Of a DNA stretch of 64,000 nucleotides, positions 59,346-64,000 are shown one piece after another; within the stretch, counting starts at the first letter, position 1, and each line of letters opens with the position of its first letter. The translations under genes were made by a program, and so were the position numbers. Source of the stretch: Viscum album (Eukaryota; Streptophyta; Magnoliopsida; Santalales; Viscaceae); contig OY728159.1 in assembly GCA_963277665.1 (NCBI GenBank), positions 1,021,033,343 through 1,021,097,342 of the forward strand, written 5' to 3'. Below the pieces are notes generated by a model. That model saw only the letters and a list, made by a program, of their open reading frames with translations, was not told the origin of the DNA and did not search any database.

Positions 59346-61050
59346 ATTAATCAAGTGATAAAACAAAATTTTATTGAATATTTTATTAATAATAAATGAT
59401 ATAATTTCCTCACATTGTGGTAATTATTTTCATTTATGGAATATTTGGGATTAGATCATTCATTTGAAAATTTGATGAAAATTCAAGTTTTACCCTTTAA
59501 AAATTCACAGTAGTATTTCAAACATATATTATTTTATTTGAATTATTGAACTTCATATTTTAAAAATGTGTTCCAGGAATAATTTTCTACAACTTCGATT
59601 TAGGACATTGGTGCTAAATCATGCATTTTTTTAGTGTAAATGGGCCATGAAGTCAAAGTTGTGATGGACTCTCCAGATTGGATATGGGTTCTGTATTTCG
59701 ACCATAAATTCTTCATCCATGATTGTATTAGGCCCAAATTTTGAGAGGAGCTCCAGGACGCATTTTCTCACGAATAATCCTTCTTTAAGGACAACTAATT
59801 CATGCGTTTTGGTGGTCAAATGGGCGGTGAAAGTTGTCATAAAATATTTGGCTGAGATTCCCCATTCACACTTGAAATCACTTTGAACCTAGCCTCCCCA
59901 CCACTCTATAAATTGTTTTTTCCTCATTTGTTAAGGTTGGGACGTGCATTAGAAGATTTAAGGCAGATAATAATTGATTTCACCCAGATTCTCCAACCAC
60001 TGTAAGAGGGGTAGCTCTTGAAGCAATGATCCCCTCATCGAAGCCTTCTTCTTTCTTCATGTTGTAACGTTTTCATTTGTGTAACAAATATCTTTGTACT
60101 TATTTTATTTATTCTATTTTCTTATATTTTTTAATTATCTTCTTCATTAATCTTCATATTTGGTTCGGAATAAAGAGTGGAGACGGTATTGGGTTCTACC
60201 CTTTCAAGCCTTTTCTAATGCAAAATGTCTCTATGATGACCACACCGCCCTTGGAAGAGTAGTTCGCTTAGTGATTGATCTATCTTCTACCCTCTTCATT
60301 TAATTATTTTGAATTATTGAGATATTTTAATTAAATTAATATTATCCATGAATTGAGTTTTTAAATTATAATAAACTAAGAAATAAATTGGACAATTAAC
60401 ACAAAAACACGCGAGGTCAAGTACTGTGTAAATTGTGAGAGTGCAAACATAATTGGTAAAACAAGACCATGCGGGATAAATTTGTAAAGTCAAAATATAA
60501 TACCTAGAATCAATTCATCCTCATTTTCTATAATGGACATATGCCTTCATTTACCACTAACCATAAGCTAGATTTAGAACATTGATCAATGCAGGGTGCT
60601 ACGATTACATGTTACAAAGCTAGCCTAGGGTTTAATTCACTTCATCTTTGTGGTAAAGTTAATTATTATAGGGTTCGACTGTTAACAATTTAGGGGATCA
60701 TAATTAAGTGGATGTTAATTTAGATTATAAGGATAAATAATTGATTGAAGAGGTAGAGTTATATCAATTACTCCTTTTAAAATATTTTCTAAAAAACATC
60801 TTCTTGTTGTGTGGAATTTCATTTCAAAATTAAAAAAAATGAAATCTTCTTCCAGAAAACTTATTCTAGTTTTATAAATGATAAACCCCCCCCCCATAAT
60901 TTAAAGTAGTGTTTTTATTCTCTTTTATTTAATTTTTAGAATACCTTTAAGATTTTTTTTAATGTACTTCCTCCTTTGAGAGACGACCTTGGTCAGGCAC
61001 TCTATTGCACTTAAGTAACCCGAAGCTGAACATCATTTAAAAGCTCCCAC
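59346..61050. other. Unrecognised sequence with a duplicated motif
   Basis: Mostly AT-rich. Two related phrases, ATCATGCATTTTTTTAGTGT then AAATGGGCCATGAAGT (59617-59653) and TTCATGCGTTTTGGTGGTC then AAATGGGCGGTGAAAGT (59799-59834), lie 181 bp apart. A TATA-like CACTCTATAAATTG is at about 59903. This could be part of an LTR, but no partner is in the window. Short open frames have no recognised family. Confidence 0.4.
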
Positions 61051-62681
61051 TGTAACACCCCAGGTAAATAAAGAATTTGAAATTTTCATATTTATCCATA
61101 TTTGTGAATAAAATATTAATATGACTTTAAAGTGGACGCTATGCTCTATGTCGTACCCAACACGCAACAACGAGTTTCTTGGGAATCTTACGTTGCACTC
61201 TAATAATAAAATAATATTATTTTCAATGGTAGTTAACATGTATCCGTTGTATTGGAGAGAATGGATAGAAATGACTAAAATATGATTTTATATGTTTTTA
61301 AATGTTTTTACATTTATCCAATAAAAGATAAAGGCTTAAAATACAGAAAGAATTCAATTTTAAGCGTATATGCCCTAGTTCTCACTAAAGGTTCACTTAT
61401 CTCCTTTTGATGGCAAACCATCATTAAATATAGTTTTGTTCACTCTTATACATTCTATTTGACCAAATAAAACTCTTCTTAAGAATTGGGACATCAAAAT
61501 TTACTTTGTGTAAATTTTTGGTATCTTTCCGATAAAGTTCATTTTTTAATGAATAGTGTAAAATGTTGTATTTTAATTCAAAACCACTTTTTAATCTAAT
61601 TTATTTATATGATTAGATTAACTTTTTAATTGGTTTTAAAGTGAAATTAGAATATATTTTTACCATTAAATCCAATAGTGGTCGTTGGAATTAATTTCAC
61701 TTTGAAATCAGACTTAAACTAGTGTCAATCTTTTGATACTTATTGTTTCATAAAAACACGCTATTTGCTCTGACAGCGGGAATTAATTATTAAATTAATT
61801 AATGTGACTTATATGTTTTGAATTTTTTAAAATAGACTTCATTTTTGAATTCGGAATATCAAATATATCTTAGGGTGAATTTTTGGGATTTTTCTGAAAA
61901 ACTTCAATTTTTTGATGAATAGTGAAACCACTAAGTGGTACTTATAAAAACTGATTTTTCCATTTAAATGAAATTTTGCCATCTTTGTATTTTGAATTTC
62001 AGAAAATCTGACATACATGGTTGTCATTAAGAAGTAAAATGTGGTTCAATGGGATAAAAATAATTTTTTGGTGAATAGTAACTTATTAAGTTTTTAATCG
62101 CGATTAGAGGTAATTAGTGTTGTTTATGGTAAGAATAATGTTTTAATAAAATGAAATGACCTAGACACATGTCCTACCCTCATTGGATGTGTCATGACCG
62201 ACCAAGACAATCCATGGGTCAACTTGGGGACCCCATAGAGCCACTTTGGTTGGAAAATGACATAAATATCTTTTTATTTAATGTTAAAGTAAAAATAACA
62301 CAAACATGAAATGTTTTACTAAAACAATTTTTACATGGGGTTATACAAGTAATATTTTTTACTATAAATAGTAATTGAAAAGATAAAAAGATTTCCTACA
62401 TCATAGTATTTGTTTTATAATTTTTATACATTAAATAAATTAAATTATTTATGACATCATGATGATGCAGTGATGACCTCATTATTTAACGATTTAAATA
62501 AAATGGAATGATAATGTAATATCTAAGACCTACACATGTCTAAAACCTATTGGATGAGTGTATTTAGAACCCTTATCACCTTATACTCGAAATACATCAA
62601 TGTGGGACCTTTAAAATCCGAAACTCTTTTGAAAATAAAGTAACATTTTGTAACTTTACAAGAGTACCCCACCTCTCCTCT

Positions 62682-62690
62682 TATAAAAGG
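62682..62690 (+). promoter_or_regulatory. LTR TATA box
   Basis: TATAAAAGG preceded by a pyrimidine-rich CCCACCTCTCCTCT, conserved with the Ty3-A LTR promoter. The downstream 60 bases are C/T-rich, as often seen near a retrotransposon transcription start. Confidence 0.7.
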
Positions 62691-63339
62691 CCCCCTTATC
62701 TACCTCCTTACCCACACTCCCAAAGCCTTTGGCTCGGACAAACCCTGCCCATTTTGTCTCTCCACTTCTCTCTCTTACTCCTTGAAGCATCACTTTGGGC
62801 ATAAGTCTCCCCAAAGAAGCCTTTGAGCTGAAACCAAAGGGAGTTACCCGATTTTAAGGTAATGTCTTCACTTGTGTCATTTTGTTTTATTTTGCTTCTC
62901 CAACCCCCTAAACTCTTTTTATTCATTTATTTTGTAACAAATACAGTATCTTCAATATATTAGGATGTTGTTATAATAATTATTCTAGCTACACTTACAC
63001 ACACCTACATCTAATGGTTAAAGAACATAATGTTTCCGTGGATGGCGAATTTCTGCCTCCCGAAATGATGATTGTTCAACATTCTTCTAACACCTTCAAA
63101 GGTGGCCATTAAGATGAAACTATATTTATATATGATATCTATTATGTTTATGTTTTACTTAAGCTTCTATATTTTTCATTTATGTCATACCTTTATGGTT
63201 TCCATTATGGGTAAACGTGATATCTTCATTTAAGGAAGTGCGGACTACCGCCCCCTCAAAGTGAATTGATTTGTTAATACCATATGTGGTACGTATAAAG
63301 GATATACTTAATGATATTATATATGATACCATACTGGAA

Positions 63340-63665
63340 TTAAAATACTATTATGTATCATTATGTTTTAATTCCATTAAATATGAAATAGAAATGGAAG
63401 TAGCGTTCATGCGTACGTACGGCTTACCGTCTCCATGAACGGTACATTTCATTTCTTGTCTCAAAATGTTATGTAATATTATAAGTAAATATATATAATG
63501 GATATATATGTAATATATTACATCTAAATTATGGATATCATTCTTGAATTATAACATATATATATCTCTCATTTTGTTTTAATTCCATTAATATGACAAA
63601 AAATGAAAGTAGCGTTCATGCGTACGTACGGCCTACCGTCTCCATGAACGGTGCTTTTCGTTTTT
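63340..63665. repeat. Duplicated hairpin unit in the LTR
   Basis: Two copies of a block (about 63362-63460 and 63580-63680, spacing about 215 bp). Each has GCGTTCATGCGTACGTACGG, then (C/T)TTACC or CCTACC GTCTC, then CATGAACGG. The arms CGTTCATG and CATGAACG can pair. Diverged counterparts lie in the Ty3-A LTR at about 43471-43515 and 43660-43705. Confidence 0.7.
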
Positions 63666-64000
63666 TATCTCAAAATGATATGGAATATTATAAAATGAAT
63701 ATTTACTGAATATATATGATATTTTAATCATTAATACTATTCTGGAAGTTATTTACTTATAACTACATGGGAAATCGTTTTTCAAACAAGTTCATTTTTG
63801 ACTCATGTACCAAACATCGGCAAAAACGTCTAATATGAACTAACATTATTAAAAAATTATTAGAACATTATAATATGTGATATGAACTGAATAATAATCT
63901 CTAGAGGAGGTACTTAGGCAATTATTAATTGACCAAAGTTTATTATTCAGGAATATAAAGAAACAAACAAGACAAGTTGGACTTGAGGTAAGGGATCCTA

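Larger units (their letters stand above)
61051..64000 (+). mobile_element. Plus-strand LTR related to Ty3-A (right edge of window)
   Basis: Starts with the classic TGTAACACCCC at 61051. In reverse complement it matches the Ty3-A LTR over many landmarks: TTTTTGAATTC near 61850, TTAGGGTGAATTTTTGG near 61872, GTGGTTCAATGGGATAAAAA at 62041, and the TATA region at 62682. It is not a close copy. There is no polypurine tract before it, so it is a 5' LTR or a solo LTR. From the Ty3-A LTR length (about 3.7 kb) its end lies outside the window. Confidence 0.8.

Noticed and set aside
1..64000. A new defence, toxin or biosynthetic system
   Set aside because: All coding regions that I could assign belong to LTR, LINE or CACTA elements, and the rest has no clustered coherent genes.

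Overview
The window is a repeat-filled stretch of a plant nuclear genome. The evidence is its content: Ty3/gypsy chromoviruses of the Tekay/Del type, CACTA (En/Spm) DNA transposons with plant-type TNP2 and Transposase_24 genes, a Ty1/copia remnant and a plant-type LINE ORF1 remnant. The species cannot be told from the sequence. I see no rRNA, tRNA, CRISPR array or convincing host gene. Every recognisable coding region is a broken transposon gene.

The main structure, about 1 to 45,589, is a nest of insertions. The outermost layer is a minus-strand chromovirus (Ty3-A). Its 3' LTR runs off the left edge (1-1267). The rest of its pol gene is at 1268-3864, the start of its gag at 13046-13788, its primer site at 14275-14286, and its 5' LTR is split between 14289-14958 and 42533-45589. 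A second minus-strand chromovirus (Ty3-B, 3865-13045) sits in the reverse transcriptase region of Ty3-A; a later deletion removed the outer part of its 5' LTR and part of Ty3-A. A CACTA element (CACTA-1, 14959-42529, target duplication TAA) split the Ty3-A 5' LTR. A second CACTA (CACTA-2, 21042-36253, target duplication CGA, opposite orientation) sits inside the CACTA-1 transposase gene. Both CACTAs carry a TNP2-type transposase gene followed by a second gene (Transposase_24 type), plus arrays of short inverted repeats at their ends. CACTA-1 also holds scrambled gypsy pieces, and CACTA-2 holds a LINE ORF1 remnant and several simple-sequence tracts.

From 45,590 to 61,050 lies older AT-rich DNA with decayed elements: a CACTA-like non-autonomous element ending at 49694, a copia remnant (about 51190-53174), and a third CACTA (CACTA-3, from 53175) that keeps the second gene but no TNP2. 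Just after the end of that gene the sequence becomes a 1.38-kb heptanucleotide array (TATCATG units, 57698-59074), followed by another CACTA-type terminus at 59090. From 61051 to the right edge is a plus-strand LTR related to that of Ty3-A.

There is no operon-like system here. Within each element the parts fit its own life cycle: LTR promoter, primer site, gag, pol and polypurine tract for the retroelements; TIRs, subterminal repeats and two genes for the CACTAs. All appear inactivated by stops, frameshifts, deletions or insertions. The observations most worth checking are the exact nesting, the heptamer array that is open in three frames, a nonsense codon shared by two different CACTA transposases, and the palindromic arrays.
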